Assembly: GCF_002953195.1 (NCBI RefSeq)
Contig: NZ_CP026377.1
Location: 186,001-250,000 of the forward strand
Source of the DNA: Mixta gaviniae
GTDB taxonomy: Bacteria > Pseudomonadota > Gammaproteobacteria > Enterobacterales > Enterobacteriaceae
Length of the DNA: 64,000 bases
Direction: 5' to 3'
Shown here: piece by piece, positions 34,327 to 44,124 of the stretch
Layout of the letters: every line of letters starts with the position of its first letter
Position numbering within the stretch: the first letter of the stretch is position 1
The notes under the pieces: model-generated
The model's input: the letters and a program-made list of their open reading frames with translations, nothing else
Database searches by the model: none
Told to the model about the DNA's origin: nothing
Translations under genes and position numbers: made by a program

Positions 34327-36384
34327 ATGTCACGCGCAGGAAAGATCACCAGCTGGGTTATCGGGATTTTTTGTTTGCTGGTTGTGGTAGTTGTTGTCGT
34401 CATCGCAACCTTCGACTGGAATCGTCTGAAGCCAACCATCAACCAGAAAGTCTCGACGGAGCTGAACCGCCCGTTCGCCATTCGCGGCGATCTCGGCGTG
34501 AACTGGGTGCGTAATCGCGAAGAGCCGGGCTGGCGCCGTTGGGTGCCCTGGCCGCAGATCCACGCTGAAGATATCGTACTGGGCAACCCGCCCACAATCC
34601 CGGACGTCACTATGGTGCAGCTGCAGCGCGCCGATGCCACCCTTTCGCCGCTGGCGCTGCTGCATAAAGAAATTTTCATTCCCTGGATCAAGCTGCAGCA
34701 GCCTGACGCCCGCCTGATCCAGACGGCGGATAAGAAAAACAACTGGACCTTTACCCTCGCCAACAGCGATAAAACGGACGATCAGCCACAGCAGCCTTCT
34801 GCCTGGTCCTTCCGCCTGGACAACATTCTCTTCGACCGGGCGCACCTCGCTTATCGCGATGCGGTGAATAAAGCCAACGTGAAAATGGAGATCGATCCGC
34901 TCGGCAAGCCGGTGCCTTACGGCCAGGTAGCGGGCGGCGATGATAAGCAGAAAGGCGCGGCCGATTTCGTCTTCGGCTGGCGCGCCAGCGGCACCTATAA
35001 CGATCAGCGGCTGGATGGCAGCGGCAAGCTTGGCGGCATGCTCTCGCTGCGCAGCAAAACCACGCCGTTCCCGGTGCAGGCTGAAGTGCGCAACGGCACC
35101 ACACGCGTCAATATCACCGGCAGCCTGCAGGATCCGCTTAACCTCGGCGGGCTTGATCTGCGCGTGCGCTTCTCCGGTGATACGCTGGCGAACCTCTACG
35201 ATTTGACCGGCGTACTGCTGCCGGATACGCCGCCTTATGAGACTGACGGCCATCTGAAAGTGAAATTCCGCGAAAAAGGCGATGCTGTTTACCGTTACGA
35301 GAACTTCAACGGCCATATCGGCGACAGCGATATTCACGGCACGCTCACTTACACCCAGGGCAAACCGCGTCCGAAGCTGAGTGGCGAAGTGATGTCGCGT
35401 CAGCTGCGCATGGCGGATCTCGGCCCGCTGATCGGCGTTGACAGCGGCAAAGGCAGTGAAAAAACCGCCCGGGCGGAAACGCAGCGCGGTGAAAAGAGCA
35501 ATCAGCCCGGCGACCGCGTCTTGCCGCATGACCGCTTCGACACCAAAAACTGGGATGTGATGGATGCCGACGTGAAGTTCAGCGGCAAGCGTATCGAACA
35601 TAGCGACTCGCTGCCGTTAAGCGATCTCTATACCCATCTGGAGCTGAAAAACGGCGACCTGCTGCTCGATCCCCTGCGCTTCGGCGTGGCAGGCGGTTCG
35701 CTCAACTCGACCGTGCGGCTGGAGGGGAGCCGCACGCCGATGCGCGGCCGCGCCGACCTGCACGCCCGTAAGCTGCATCTGCGCCAGCTGTTCCCCGGCG
35801 TGGAGGCGATGCAGAACAGCCTCGGCCAGCTAAACGGCGACGCAACGCTGAGCGGCACCGGCAACTCAGTGGCGGATCTGCTGGCGACCAGCAACGGCGA
35901 CGTCAAACTGCTGATGAATGATGGCGTGATCAGCCGCAGCCTGATGGAGATTGTCGGGCTGAACGTCGGCAACTACGTGGTCGGCAAACTGTTCGGTGAT
36001 GACGAAGTGCGCATCAACTGCGCGGCCGCTAACCTGGACGTACGCAACGGCCTTGCGACCTCGCGGCTGTTCGTTTTCGATACCAGCAACGCGGTAGTCA
36101 ACCTCTCCGGCAATGTTAACTTCGCCAATGAACGGATGGATCTCTCGATTAACCCGGAGAGCAAAGGGGTGCGCATCGTTACCCTGCGTTCGCCGCTCTA
36201 CGTGCGCGGTACCTTTAAAAATCCGGATGCGGGCGTGAAAACCGGGCCGTTGCTGGCGCGCGGCGCGGCGGCGGTAGCGCTGGGCGCAGTGGTGACGCCG
36301 GCGGCAGCGCTGCTGGCGCTGATCTCTCCGAGCGATAACGAAGATAACCAGTGCGTTAATATTCTGCAGCAGATGAAAAAATAA
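34327..36384 (+). CDS. yhjG: YhjG, AsmA-family envelope protein
   Basis: 685 aa, close to the E. coli length. One N-terminal membrane helix (SWVIGIFCLLVVVVVVVIATF) is followed by an AsmA domain (WNRLKPTINQKVSTELNRPFAIRGDLGV) and long beta-rich repeats typical of the AsmA/TamB superfamily, now thought to bridge inner and outer membranes for lipid transport. The ATG at 34327 has AAGGAG upstream; the longer frame from 34162 would overlap pdeH. Closed by the shared terminator at 36411-36437. Confidence 0.92.
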   Translation: MSRAGKITSWVIGIFCLLVVVVVVVIATFDWNRLKPTINQKVSTELNRPFAIRGDLGVNWVRNREEPGWRRWVPWPQIHAEDIVLGNPPTIPDVTMVQLQRADATLSPLALLHKEIFIPWIKLQQPDARLIQTADKKNNWTFTLANSDKTDDQPQQPSAWSFRLDNILFDRAHLAYRDAVNKANVKMEIDPLGKPVPYGQVAGGDDKQKGAADFVFGWRASGTYNDQRLDGSGKLGGMLSLRSKTTPFPVQAEVRNGTTRVNITGSLQDPLNLGGLDLRVRFSGDTLANLYDLTGVLLPDTPPYETDGHLKVKFREKGDAVYRYENFNGHIGDSDIHGTLTYTQGKPRPKLSGEVMSRQLRMADLGPLIGVDSGKGSEKTARAETQRGEKSNQPGDRVLPHDRFDTKNWDVMDADVKFSGKRIEHSDSLPLSDLYTHLELKNGDLLLDPLRFGVAGGSLNSTVRLEGSRTPMRGRADLHARKLHLRQLFPGVEAMQNSLGQLNGDATLSGTGNSVADLLATSNGDVKLLMNDGVISRSLMEIVGLNVGNYVVGKLFGDDEVRINCAAANLDVRNGLATSRLFVFDTSNAVVNLSGNVNFANERMDLSINPESKGVRIVTLRSPLYVRGTFKNPDAGVKTGPLLARGAAAVALGAVVTPAAALLALISPSDNEDNQCVNILQQMKK

Positions 36385-36410
36385 CCCCGATGCCGCCAGC
36401 GGCGGCCACA

Positions 36411-36437
36411 AAAAAGGCGTCATAACGACGCCTTTTT
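36411..36437. terminator. Bidirectional terminator yhjG / yhjE
   Basis: Perfect 11-bp inverted repeat (AAAAAGGCGTC / GACGCCTTTTT, 5-nt loop) between convergent genes. Confidence 0.93.
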
Positions 36438-36467
36438 CTTTTTCCCGACGGCAAGCGCGCCGCGCCG

Positions 36468-37799
36468 TCAGGCTTCGTACAGCGTCTGATGGCGCGTCTC
36501 TTTACAGGCGATCAGCGCAATCAGCGTCAGCAGCGCCATCGCTGCCAGATAGAGGCCGACAGCGAACAGCCCGTAATTGGCGTTGAGCCAGGCGGCGATA
36601 TAGGGCGCCACCGACGCGCCGAGGATCGACGACAGGTTGTAGGAGAATGATGCCCCGGTGTAGCGCACTTCGGTGGGGAACAGCTCCGGCAGCAGCGCGC
36701 CCATCGGGCCAAAGGTCAGCCCCATAATGCTCAGGCCGATCAGCAGGAACAGCATCATCATCGCCTGGCTGCCGGAGGCCATCAGCATCGGGAACAACAG
36801 GGCGAACAGCATAATGCCGAGGGTAATCACAATCATGGTTTTGCGGCGGCCGAAGCGATCCGCCAGCAGACCGGCTATCGGCACCATCACGCCGAAGCCG
36901 ATCACCGCCACCATCAGCATCCACAGCAGGCTGTTGCGCGAGAAGCCCAGCCCGGCGGGTGCCGGCGCGGTGCCGTAGCTCATTGAGTAGACGGTCATAA
37001 TGTAAAACAGCGTGTAGGTCGCCAGCATGATAAAGGTGCCGAGAAGGGTGGCGCCCAGATGTTTACTGAGCAGGGTGCCGATCGGCACGCGGACCTGCTT
37101 TTTCTCTTTCTGCACTTTGGCGAACACCGGGCTTTCATGCAGCGAGACGCGTACGTAAAGGCCGATAATCACCAGCACCGCGGAAAGCACGAACGGCACA
37201 CGCCAGCCCCAGCTCATAAACTGGGCGTCGGTCAGCAGCCAGGAGAGCAGCAGAAAGGTGCCGTTAGCGAAGAAAAAGCCGATCGGGGCGCCGAGCTGCG
37301 GGAACGAACCGTAGAGCGCGCGCTTTTTCGCCGGCGCGTTTTCCGTCGCCAGCAGCGCTGCGCCGCCCCATTCGCCGCCAAGGCCCAGCCCCTGGCCGAA
37401 ACGTGCCAGCGCCAGCAGCAGCGGGGCGAACACGCCGATGGTATCATAGCCTGGCAGTAGGCCGATCACCACCGTCGAGATGCCCATGGTCAGCAGCGAG
37501 GCGACCAGCGTCGCTTTACGCCCGACGCGATCGCCGAAGTGGCCGAACAGCGCGGAGCCGATAGGGCGCGCGACGAAGGCGATGGCAAAGGTCGCCAGCG
37601 ACTGTAGCGTCGCCACGGTGGCGTCGCCCTGCGGAAAGAAAATATGGGGAAAAACGATCACCGCAGCGGTGGCGTAAATATAAAAATCGAAGAATTCGAT
37701 GGCCGTGCCGACCAGCGAGGCGATAACCACTTTGCCGCGCGAATTAACCGGCGCGGGGCCGTTTTCGGTGTCGAGAGGTGGTGCGATGGATGCTTGCAT
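36468..37799 (-). CDS. yhjE: YhjE, MHS-family MFS transporter
   Basis: 443 aa with 12 predicted helices. Family motifs: FGHFGDRVGRKATLVASLL between helices 2 and 3, GGEWGGAALLATENAP, and LADRFGRRKTMIVI in the second half. The metabolite:H+ symporter (ShiA/ProP-like) subfamily carries organic acids or zwitterions; the substrate of YhjE is unknown. Order yhjG-yhjE-yhjD matches E. coli. Confidence 0.9.
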   Translation of the reverse strand: MQASIAPPLDTENGPAPVNSRGKVVIASLVGTAIEFFDFYIYATAAVIVFPHIFFPQGDATVATLQSLATFAIAFVARPIGSALFGHFGDRVGRKATLVASLLTMGISTVVIGLLPGYDTIGVFAPLLLALARFGQGLGLGGEWGGAALLATENAPAKKRALYGSFPQLGAPIGFFFANGTFLLLSWLLTDAQFMSWGWRVPFVLSAVLVIIGLYVRVSLHESPVFAKVQKEKKQVRVPIGTLLSKHLGATLLGTFIMLATYTLFYIMTVYSMSYGTAPAPAGLGFSRNSLLWMLMVAVIGFGVMVPIAGLLADRFGRRKTMIVITLGIMLFALLFPMLMASGSQAMMMLFLLIGLSIMGLTFGPMGALLPELFPTEVRYTGASFSYNLSSILGASVAPYIAAWLNANYGLFAVGLYLAAMALLTLIALIACKETRHQTLYEA

Positions 37800-38086
37800 A
37801 ATTGTTTCTTATTTGTAAACCCGGACAAAGAATCTTACGCACTGGCAGAAGCGGGTTCAATGGCGAAAAGCCGCGCCGCGCCTGCCCTCGCGCAGCAAAA
37901 AGTGGATAATTTCTGGCAGGAAAGCTTTACCGGCGAATGGCAGGGCGAACGGCGCGTTTTCTGGCGTGAATCACTACAAAACGGGGAAATAAAAGTGAGG
38001 GGTTAGCTATTCATACTGACTTATGGCGAAATTTTGCGCACGACGCGGCATTTTCCTCTGTGGATACCGCGTCGTGGCTTAAAGCA

Positions 38087-39091
38087 CTACTTTTTTCGGC
38101 GCAGCGTGAGCGGCGGATCGTCCTTATAGTCGGCGGTGGCGATCCAGGCGGCGCAGAACAGCGTCAGGCGCGCAAAGAAGTAGAAGAACGCCATCAGCCC
38201 CAGCACCGAACCGAAGGCGGCGCCGGAAGGGGAAGAGGCGAGCTTTGGCAGCGTCAGCGTCATGATGAATTTAATCACCTCAAAGCCGATGGCCGCCAGC
38301 AGCGTGCCGCGCAGCAGCGCTTTTTTATGCGGACGGTGACGCGGCAGGATCCAGAAAATCCACAGGAACAGCAGATAGTTGGCAAAGATAGAGATCGAGA
38401 GCGCGATCAGTGTCATCGCCGGACGCAGCCACTCAATGCCGTCCAGCCCCAGCGCGCGCACAATCGCATCCTGCGCCGAACCGGCGATGGAGGTCAGCGA
38501 CAGAGTAATAATCAGCGCCAGCACCAGCCCGGTCAGCGAGATAAAGTCGCGGGTGTACTTGAAATAGATCTTCTCTTTATCCTGCGCGCCGCGTTCCCAG
38601 ACATCGCGCGACTGCGCGCGCAGCGCCTCGCGCAGGTTGCCCATCCAGCTGATGCCGGAATAGAGCGCCACCAGCAGGCCGGTAATGCCGACGGTGGTAC
38701 GCTGTTCTACGGCGGTATGCACGGTATTTTTCAACGTGCTGGCCAGCGTCGGATCGCTGATGCTGCTGACGATGCGATCGATCAGCTCGTTCAGCAGCGT
38801 CGGGTGTGACGCCAGCACGAAGCCGACGGCGGCGAAAGAGACCATCAGGATCGGGATCAGCGATAAAAAGGAAAAATAGGTGATGGCGGCGCCGAACTGG
38901 CTGCCGAGGCGATCGTTGAAGCGCTCCCCGGCGCGCAGAAAGTGCGCCACCGCCGGGATCGCCTGGAACCAGCTGACAAAGCGCGATACGCGGCTAATCG
39001 AGCGATCCACGGTGTGATTGCCGGTTTTAATATTAATCAGCGGCTTCTCTTCCTTCCGCTGTTCGGGAGGCTGCGAATATTTGTCCGTCAT
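38087..39091 (-). CDS. yhjD: YhjD, YihY-family inner-membrane protein
   Basis: 334 aa with about six hydrophobic helices and the YihY/UPF0761 pattern (FNDRLGSQFGAAITYFSFLSLIPILM, then RSRDVWERGAQDKEKIYFKYTRDF). In E. coli YhjD has been tied to lipopolysaccharide export in suppressor strains. The 37800-38086 gap upstream of yhjE holds no supported gene. Confidence 0.92.
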   Translation of the reverse strand: MTDKYSQPPEQRKEEKPLINIKTGNHTVDRSISRVSRFVSWFQAIPAVAHFLRAGERFNDRLGSQFGAAITYFSFLSLIPILMVSFAAVGFVLASHPTLLNELIDRIVSSISDPTLASTLKNTVHTAVEQRTTVGITGLLVALYSGISWMGNLREALRAQSRDVWERGAQDKEKIYFKYTRDFISLTGLVLALIITLSLTSIAGSAQDAIVRALGLDGIEWLRPAMTLIALSISIFANYLLFLWIFWILPRHRPHKKALLRGTLLAAIGFEVIKFIMTLTLPKLASSPSGAAFGSVLGLMAFFYFFARLTLFCAAWIATADYKDDPPLTLRRKK

Positions 39092-39144
39092 GAACCGGAG
39101 TCATCCTTCTGTTTAGGCGTCAAAATGTCATTATAGCCGCGCTG

Positions 39145-40044
39145 TTATACGATGGTGTCTTTCATCGCCTGCGTCAGCCACTCCATAAATACCCTGACCC
39201 GCTGCGCCAGGTTGCGGCGGTGTGGCCAGAGCAGCGACAGCGGCATCGGGCGGGCGCAAAAATGGGGCAATACTTCAACCAGCTGCTGGCTCTCCAGCAG
39301 CGTCTGCACCCCGTGGCGCGGCACCTGGATAATCCCCAGCCCGGCCAGACAGGCGTGGCGGTAGGCGGGTGTCGAATTCACCGTCAGGGCGCCGCCGGTC
39401 GGCACAAAGTGACTGCGCTGGCCATCAAAAAACTCAAAGCCGCCGTGGGCGCTGCCGAGCTGCTGGCTGTAATGCACCATCGCATGCTGCGAGAGATCTT
39501 CCAGCCGGAGCGGCATCCCGAAACGCATCAGGTAATCGGGGCTGGCGCAATTCATCATCGGCAGATGGCCCAGCGTACGGCTCATCAGGCCGGAATCCTG
39601 CAGCTGGCCGATGCGCACCACGCAGTCGAACCCTTCACGGATCACATCCACCTGGCGGTCGCTACTGCTCAGCTCCAGCTCCAGGCCGGGATAGTGCTGC
39701 AGAAACTGCGGCAGTTTGGGAATAACGATATCCGTCGCCAGCGCCACCGGCATATCGACGCGCAGGCGACCGCTGAGCGTCGCCGGCTCGCTCTGGAACA
39801 GGGCATCCATCTCCTCCAGCGTTGCCAGCACGTCACGGCAGCGCTCGTAGTAGACCAGCCCATCCTGCGTCAGCTGGACGCGGCGCGTAGTGCGGTGCAA
39901 CAGCCGCGCCCCTACGTGATCCTCCAGCGCCTGAATCTGGCGTGAAATAGTGCCCTTCGGCTGCCCGAGACTTTCCGCCGCGCGGGTGAAGCTTTCCATC
40001 TCCGCGACGGTCACAAACACCTTCATTGCATGAATTTTATCCAT
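39145..40044 (-). CDS. LysR-family transcriptional regulator
   Basis: 299 aa. N-terminal winged helix-turn-helix MDKIHAMKVFVTVAEMESFTRAAESLGQPKGTISRQIQALED-type (only the pattern is given, residues 1-60) and a C-terminal periplasmic-binding-like effector domain. It is very like E. coli YhjC, which also adjoins yhjD, so orthology is plausible. Here it is divergent from an SDR gene across 115 bp (40045-40159), the usual layout for a LysR controlling its neighbour. I leave the symbol open because this LysR subgroup has many paralogues. Confidence 0.9.
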   Translation of the reverse strand: MDKIHAMKVFVTVAEMESFTRAAESLGQPKGTISRQIQALEDHVGARLLHRTTRRVQLTQDGLVYYERCRDVLATLEEMDALFQSEPATLSGRLRVDMPVALATDIVIPKLPQFLQHYPGLELELSSSDRQVDVIREGFDCVVRIGQLQDSGLMSRTLGHLPMMNCASPDYLMRFGMPLRLEDLSQHAMVHYSQQLGSAHGGFEFFDGQRSHFVPTGGALTVNSTPAYRHACLAGLGIIQVPRHGVQTLLESQQLVEVLPHFCARPMPLSLLWPHRRNLAQRVRVFMEWLTQAMKDTIV

Positions 40045-40159
40045 TTATGCACCGTTTGTTGTCGAAAATGAAACAATGAAGCGTACTGAGCATAGTTTAT
40101 CGGCGCTGTAGATTTCAATATGCTGGTTTTTCACTCACTAACTGCGTGGAGAAGGACAA

Positions 40160-40918
40160 ATGAGCGATAAAATCGCGTTGATTACCGGCGGCAGCCGGGG
40201 TTTAGGGCGTAATGCGGCGCTAAAGCTGGCGGAAAAGGGCGTCGACGTCATTATTACCTGGCGTCAGGATGAGCGGGAGGCAGAAGCAGTGGTGGCCGCA
40301 ATGCAGGCGTGCGGACGTCGCGCCGCCGCGCTGCAGCTGGACGTGGCGGATGTGCAGCGCTTCGGTGATTTCGTCGCCCGCTTGCAGGAAACGCTGCAGA
40401 ACGGCTGGCGGCAATCGCGCATTGATTATTTGCTGAACAATGCGGGCGTCGGGCTGTATGGTGCTTTTGCCGAGACCACCGAAGCGCAGTTCGATACCCT
40501 AATGCTGACACATTTTAAAGGGCCGTTTTTCCTTACCCAGCGGCTACTGCCGCTGATTAACGATGGCGGACGTATTCTGAACGTCTCCAGCGGCCTGGCG
40601 CGTTTCAGCCAGCCGGGCTATGCCGCCTACGCTTCGATGAAGGGGGCGATGGAGGTGCTGACGCGCTATCAGGCGCGCGAGCTGGGGGCGCGCGGCATTA
40701 CGGTCAATATTCTGGCGCCGGGGGCGATTGAAACCGACTTTGGCGGCGGTTCAGTGCGCGACAACCCCGAAATCAACGCCTGGATCGCTTCGCAAACCGC
40801 GCTGGGCCGCGCCGGGCTGCCGGACGATATCGGCTACGCGGTGGCGGCGCTGTTCAGCGATGAAACGCGCTGGATCACCGCCCAGCGCATTGAGGCCTCT
40901 GGCGGCATGTTCCTGTAA
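40160..40918 (+). CDS. Short-chain dehydrogenase/reductase
   Basis: 252 aa classical SDR: cofactor motif TGGSRGLGRN near residue 9, NNAGVG, catalytic Ser in NVSSGLARF, and YAAYASMK (Tyr-x3-Lys). C-terminus IEASGGMFL is typical. The strong SD GAGAAGGA precedes the ATG. Probably controlled by the divergent LysR. Substrate unknown; the GxxxGxG surroundings suggest NADP preference but do not prove it. Confidence 0.92.
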   Translation: MSDKIALITGGSRGLGRNAALKLAEKGVDVIITWRQDEREAEAVVAAMQACGRRAAALQLDVADVQRFGDFVARLQETLQNGWRQSRIDYLLNNAGVGLYGAFAETTEAQFDTLMLTHFKGPFFLTQRLLPLINDGGRILNVSSGLARFSQPGYAAYASMKGAMEVLTRYQARELGARGITVNILAPGAIETDFGGGSVRDNPEINAWIASQTALGRAGLPDDIGYAVAALFSDETRWITAQRIEASGGMFL

Positions 40919-40919
40919 T

Positions 40920-41771
40920 TCACGCCGTCAGCACACCGTCGATCGCCGTTCGGGTCGCGCCGCCGATCCAGAGGGCGTCGTCGCGAAAGCGCACGCTGAT
41001 GCGGCCGTCACGCTGTATCGCGGTGCCCTGACGGGCGAGGTAGTCATGCGTCAATCCCTGCGCCGCCAGATAGCGCGCCAGGCAGGCGTTTGCGCTGCCG
41101 GTGACCGGATCCTCTGTTAGCGCGCCCTGTTCCACCAGCAGGCCGCGCACTTCATACGCCACCTCCTCCTCTGCCGTCGGGCCGAACGGCATCAGGCCAT
41201 TAACCCCGGCGTCCGCCAGCAGCTGCGCCAGACGCGACGCGTCGGGATGAATATCCAGCACCGCCTGCGCCGATACCATCGGCACCAGCAGCCAGCGAAT
41301 GCCCATATCGACGATGGTCACGCTATGCTGCCTGTCAACGGCTTCGCTGTTCAGCGCCGCCGCGATGCCAGGATGCTGCCACGGCGTCAGCGTCGCTTCC
41401 GGCGCGGCGAACGCCAGCTCGCCGCCCTCGCCGATCGCCACCTGCACCAGCCCGACGCCGCACTCCTGTACCAGGCGGCCCGGCGTTTTCGGCTGATGTC
41501 CCGCCTCCAGCAGCGCGTGGGCGGTGCCCAGCGTCGGGTGCCCGGCGAAAGGCAGCTCGCCTTCAATGGTGAAGATGCGCACCCGGTAATCGGCGTCGGG
41601 ATGCGTCGGCGGTAACACGAAGGTGGTTTCTGAAAGATGGGTCCAGCGGGCGATGGCCTGCATTTGCGCCGCGCTCAGCGCGCTGGCGTCGAGGATCACC
41701 GCCAGCGGATTGCCGCTGAAAGGCGTGCTGCTGAAGACATCGACCTGCTTAAAAGGGCGCGGAGTGGCCAT
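40920..41771 (-). CDS. PhzF-family isomerase/epimerase-like protein
   Basis: 283 aa, with the diaminopimelate-epimerase-like fold of PhzF: KQVDVFSSTPFSGNPLAVILDA, LSETTFVLPP (catalytic Glu), GELPFAGHPTLGTAHAL, and EDPVTGSANACLARYL. Starts at the ATG at 41771 rather than a longer frame. It is convergent with the SDR gene (1-bp gap) and divergent from a GST gene. YddE-like members have no settled physiological role. Confidence 0.92.
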   Translation of the reverse strand: MATPRPFKQVDVFSSTPFSGNPLAVILDASALSAAQMQAIARWTHLSETTFVLPPTHPDADYRVRIFTIEGELPFAGHPTLGTAHALLEAGHQPKTPGRLVQECGVGLVQVAIGEGGELAFAAPEATLTPWQHPGIAAALNSEAVDRQHSVTIVDMGIRWLLVPMVSAQAVLDIHPDASRLAQLLADAGVNGLMPFGPTAEEEVAYEVRGLLVEQGALTEDPVTGSANACLARYLAAQGLTHDYLARQGTAIQRDGRISVRFRDDALWIGGATRTAIDGVLTA

Positions 41772-41872
41772 GATTTTCCCAGTGTTGAGTAACAGAAAGC
41801 TGATTACTAACGTGTTTAGATTGCTATCGTCAATCGGGACAACTATGAATAACCATACCGACACGATTTTTC

Positions 41873-42508
41873 ATGGCCGAAATGATGCTGAAAATTTTAG
41901 GGCGCGCCTCTTCCATCAACGTTCGCAAGGTTTTATGGCTGTGTGACGAGCTGGGGCTAACGTATCAGCGCGAAGAGTGGGGTGAGGGGTTTACATCGAC
42001 GCACGACGCGCGCTTTCTGGCGCTGAACCCGAACGCGATGATCCCGGTGATTCAGGATGACGATTTTACGCTCTGGGAGTCGAATACCATTATTCGTTAT
42101 CTGGCGAACCGCTACGGCGGCGAATGGCTCTATCCGACCATGCCGCGTGAGCGCGCGCGCGTCGATCAGTGGATCGACTGGCAGGCCACCGAGCTGAATA
42201 CCGCCTGGCGCTACGCCTTTATGTCGCTGGTGCGCCAGTCGCCCGCCCATCAGAACGCGCGTCTGCTGGCCGCTGCCTGCAAAGGCTGGACCTATACTAT
42301 GGGCATTCTGAATCAGCAGCTGCAGAAAACCGGCCGCTATGTTGCCGGCGAACGCTTTACCCTGGCGGATATTCCCATCGGCCTGTCGGTCAACCGCTGG
42401 TACGAAACGCCGCTGGAACATGCCAGTTATCCGGCGGTGCGCGCCTACTACGAACGGCTGACGGGCCGCGACGGCTATGTGAAGTGGGGGCGTAACGGCA
42501 CGCCGTAG
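41873..42508 (+). CDS. Glutathione S-transferase family protein
   Basis: 211 aa; thioredoxin-like N-terminal domain ([25 protein letters not shown]), [11 protein letters not shown] with the cis-Pro, and [15 protein letters not shown]; helical C-terminal domain with [19 protein letters not shown] start at the internal ATGs (41882 or 41885) is also possible. Divergent from phzF-like gene across about 100 bp, convergent with the MocR gene. Confidence 0.9.
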   Translation: MAEMMLKILGRASSINVRKVLWLCDELGLTYQREEWGEGFTSTHDARFLALNPNAMIPVIQDDDFTLWESNTIIRYLANRYGGEWLYPTMPRERARVDQWIDWQATELNTAWRYAFMSLVRQSPAHQNARLLAAACKGWTYTMGILNQQLQKTGRYVAGERFTLADIPIGLSVNRWYETPLEHASYPAVRAYYERLTGRDGYVKWGRNGTP

Positions 42509-42529
42509 CACAGCGCCCCCTCCCCGCGC

Positions 42530-43990
42530 TTACGGGCCGTCCGCGCCCGCCGGCAGGCCGCTCATTTCGCAGGCCAGCGCGCCTGCGCGGCTGATGGCGT
42601 AGCGGTAACGTTCATCAAACGGATAGCAACAGGAGAGGCGCAGCGCGTGATCGGCGCGATCGCTCAGGGTATAGAGCGCGCCGGGCGTCACGCAGATCTT
42701 CTCCTGTAGCAAACGATGAAACAGCGCGACGGTATCGATCTGCTCCGGCAGCGTCACCCAGAACACAAAGCCGCCCTGCGGTCGGGTGGCGCGGGTGCCG
42801 ACGGGAAAGTGCCGGCCGATCAGACCGCGCGCCTCGTCGAGGTTGGCGGCATAGCGGCGGCGTAGCGTGCGTAAATGGCGATCGTAGCCGCCGTTCGCCA
42901 GGAACTGGGCAAGGGTTTCGCACAGCAGCATCGGCTCCGCCATCGAAGAGAACGCCTTCAGCCGCGCTACCGCCTGCGAAAAGCGCCCGGCGGCCATCCA
43001 GCCAATGCGAAAATCGGGGGCCACCGTTTTGGTAAAGCTGGTGCAGTAGATCACCCAGCCGTCGCGATCGAACGCTTTGGTCGCGGGCAGTTGCGGCGTG
43101 CGATCCTGCAGTTCGTCATATAACCCATCCTCAATCAGCGGCACCTGCCAGCGGTTCATCAGCGCCGCCAGCCGCTTTTTATTCTCCAGCGGCATGCTGC
43201 ATCCCAGCGGGTTCTGCATACCGGGCATGGCGATCAGCGCCTGAATGCGGTGTTCGCTCAGCACCATCTCCAGCGCATCCAGCGACAGGCCGTGCTGCGG
43301 ATCGGTCGGGATTTCCAGCGCGGTCAGGCCAAGGCTTGCCAGCAGGGGAAACAGAAAGAAGTAGGTCGGCGTCTCCAGTCCTACGCAGTCGCCCGGCCGC
43401 GTTGTGGCGCGTAGCGCCAGCTGCAGCGCCTCCATACAGCCGTGGGTCAGGGTGATGCCGCCCGCGGTCAGCGTCATGCCCATATAGCTGGCGCGCCGCG
43501 CGATCTCCTCGCGCAGCCGTTCGCTGCCCGGCGGCAGCGCATAGCGGCCAATCATCTGCGGGTTGCGCCGCAGCAGCGAGGCGGTGATGCGCGCCAGCTT
43601 CGCCGCCGGATAGAAATCGCCGTCGCGCGGGCAGGCGAGCGAAATGTTGGTGTAGTCAGGGTGATTTTGCGCCGCGAACACCGTATCGATCAGATCCAGC
43701 TGCGCCTGGCCTGGCGCCGCGACGGTGGCACGGTAGGCAACGATCTTTTCCGGCGCGGGCAGCACGCTGCGCACGTAGTAACCCGACTGCGGACGCGATT
43801 CAATCAGCCCGCGATCTTCCAGCACCCGCCAGGCGCTCAGTACAGTATTAATGCTGAGCTGCTGCGCGGCGGCGACGCGCCGGATAGCGGGCAGACGGCT
43901 GCCGGCCGGCCAGGTGCCGTCCTGAATAGCGCGGGCGAACTCTGCCGCCAGCTGCTGATAACGCGTAGTCTCAAACAACGTCACGGACAC
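42530..43990 (-). CDS. MocR/GabR-family regulator (GntR HTH + aminotransferase domain)
   Basis: 486 aa. N-terminal GntR winged helix (LPAIRRVAAAQQLSINTVLSAWRVLEDRG) followed by a fold-type I PLP aminotransferase-like domain with CTSFTKTVAPDFRIGWM containing the PLP Lys. The GTG at 43990 has GGAG 7 nt upstream and gives the usual family length; the longer frame to 44089 runs through the operator. It diverges from a LysE-type exporter gene, a common pairing in which the regulator senses an amino acid or PLP compound and controls its efflux. A perfect palindrome lies between them. Confidence 0.92.
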   Translation of the reverse strand: MSVTLFETTRYQQLAAEFARAIQDGTWPAGSRLPAIRRVAAAQQLSINTVLSAWRVLEDRGLIESRPQSGYYVRSVLPAPEKIVAYRATVAAPGQAQLDLIDTVFAAQNHPDYTNISLACPRDGDFYPAAKLARITASLLRRNPQMIGRYALPPGSERLREEIARRASYMGMTLTAGGITLTHGCMEALQLALRATTRPGDCVGLETPTYFFLFPLLASLGLTALEIPTDPQHGLSLDALEMVLSEHRIQALIAMPGMQNPLGCSMPLENKKRLAALMNRWQVPLIEDGLYDELQDRTPQLPATKAFDRDGWVIYCTSFTKTVAPDFRIGWMAAGRFSQAVARLKAFSSMAEPMLLCETLAQFLANGGYDRHLRTLRRRYAANLDEARGLIGRHFPVGTRATRPQGGFVFWVTLPEQIDTVALFHRLLQEKICVTPGALYTLSDRADHALRLSCCYPFDERYRYAISRAGALACEMSGLPAGADGP

Positions 43991-44008
43991 AGTTGCGCTC
44001 CGGGTGAA

Positions 44009-44042
44009 GGGGTACAGTGAATAAATAACAAATTTGTACCCC
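44009..44042. promoter_or_regulatory. Palindromic operator between mocR-like and lysE-like genes
   Basis: GGGGTACA (44009-44016), 18 nt, TGTACCCC (44035-44042): a perfect 8-bp inverted repeat spanning about 2.5 helical turns centre to centre, in the 134-bp divergent region. Probably the binding site of the MocR protein. Confidence 0.7.
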
Positions 44043-44124
44043 TGACAATAGCGTTTTGTTGTCTCTGTTACCATGACGGAACGCCGCATACCATAAAGCT
44101 TCTGTTTTCAAACCGGAGCCTGCC

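Noticed and set aside
38060..38809. 249-codon plus-strand frame opposite yhjD
   Set aside because: Antisense shadow of the well-supported yhjD gene.
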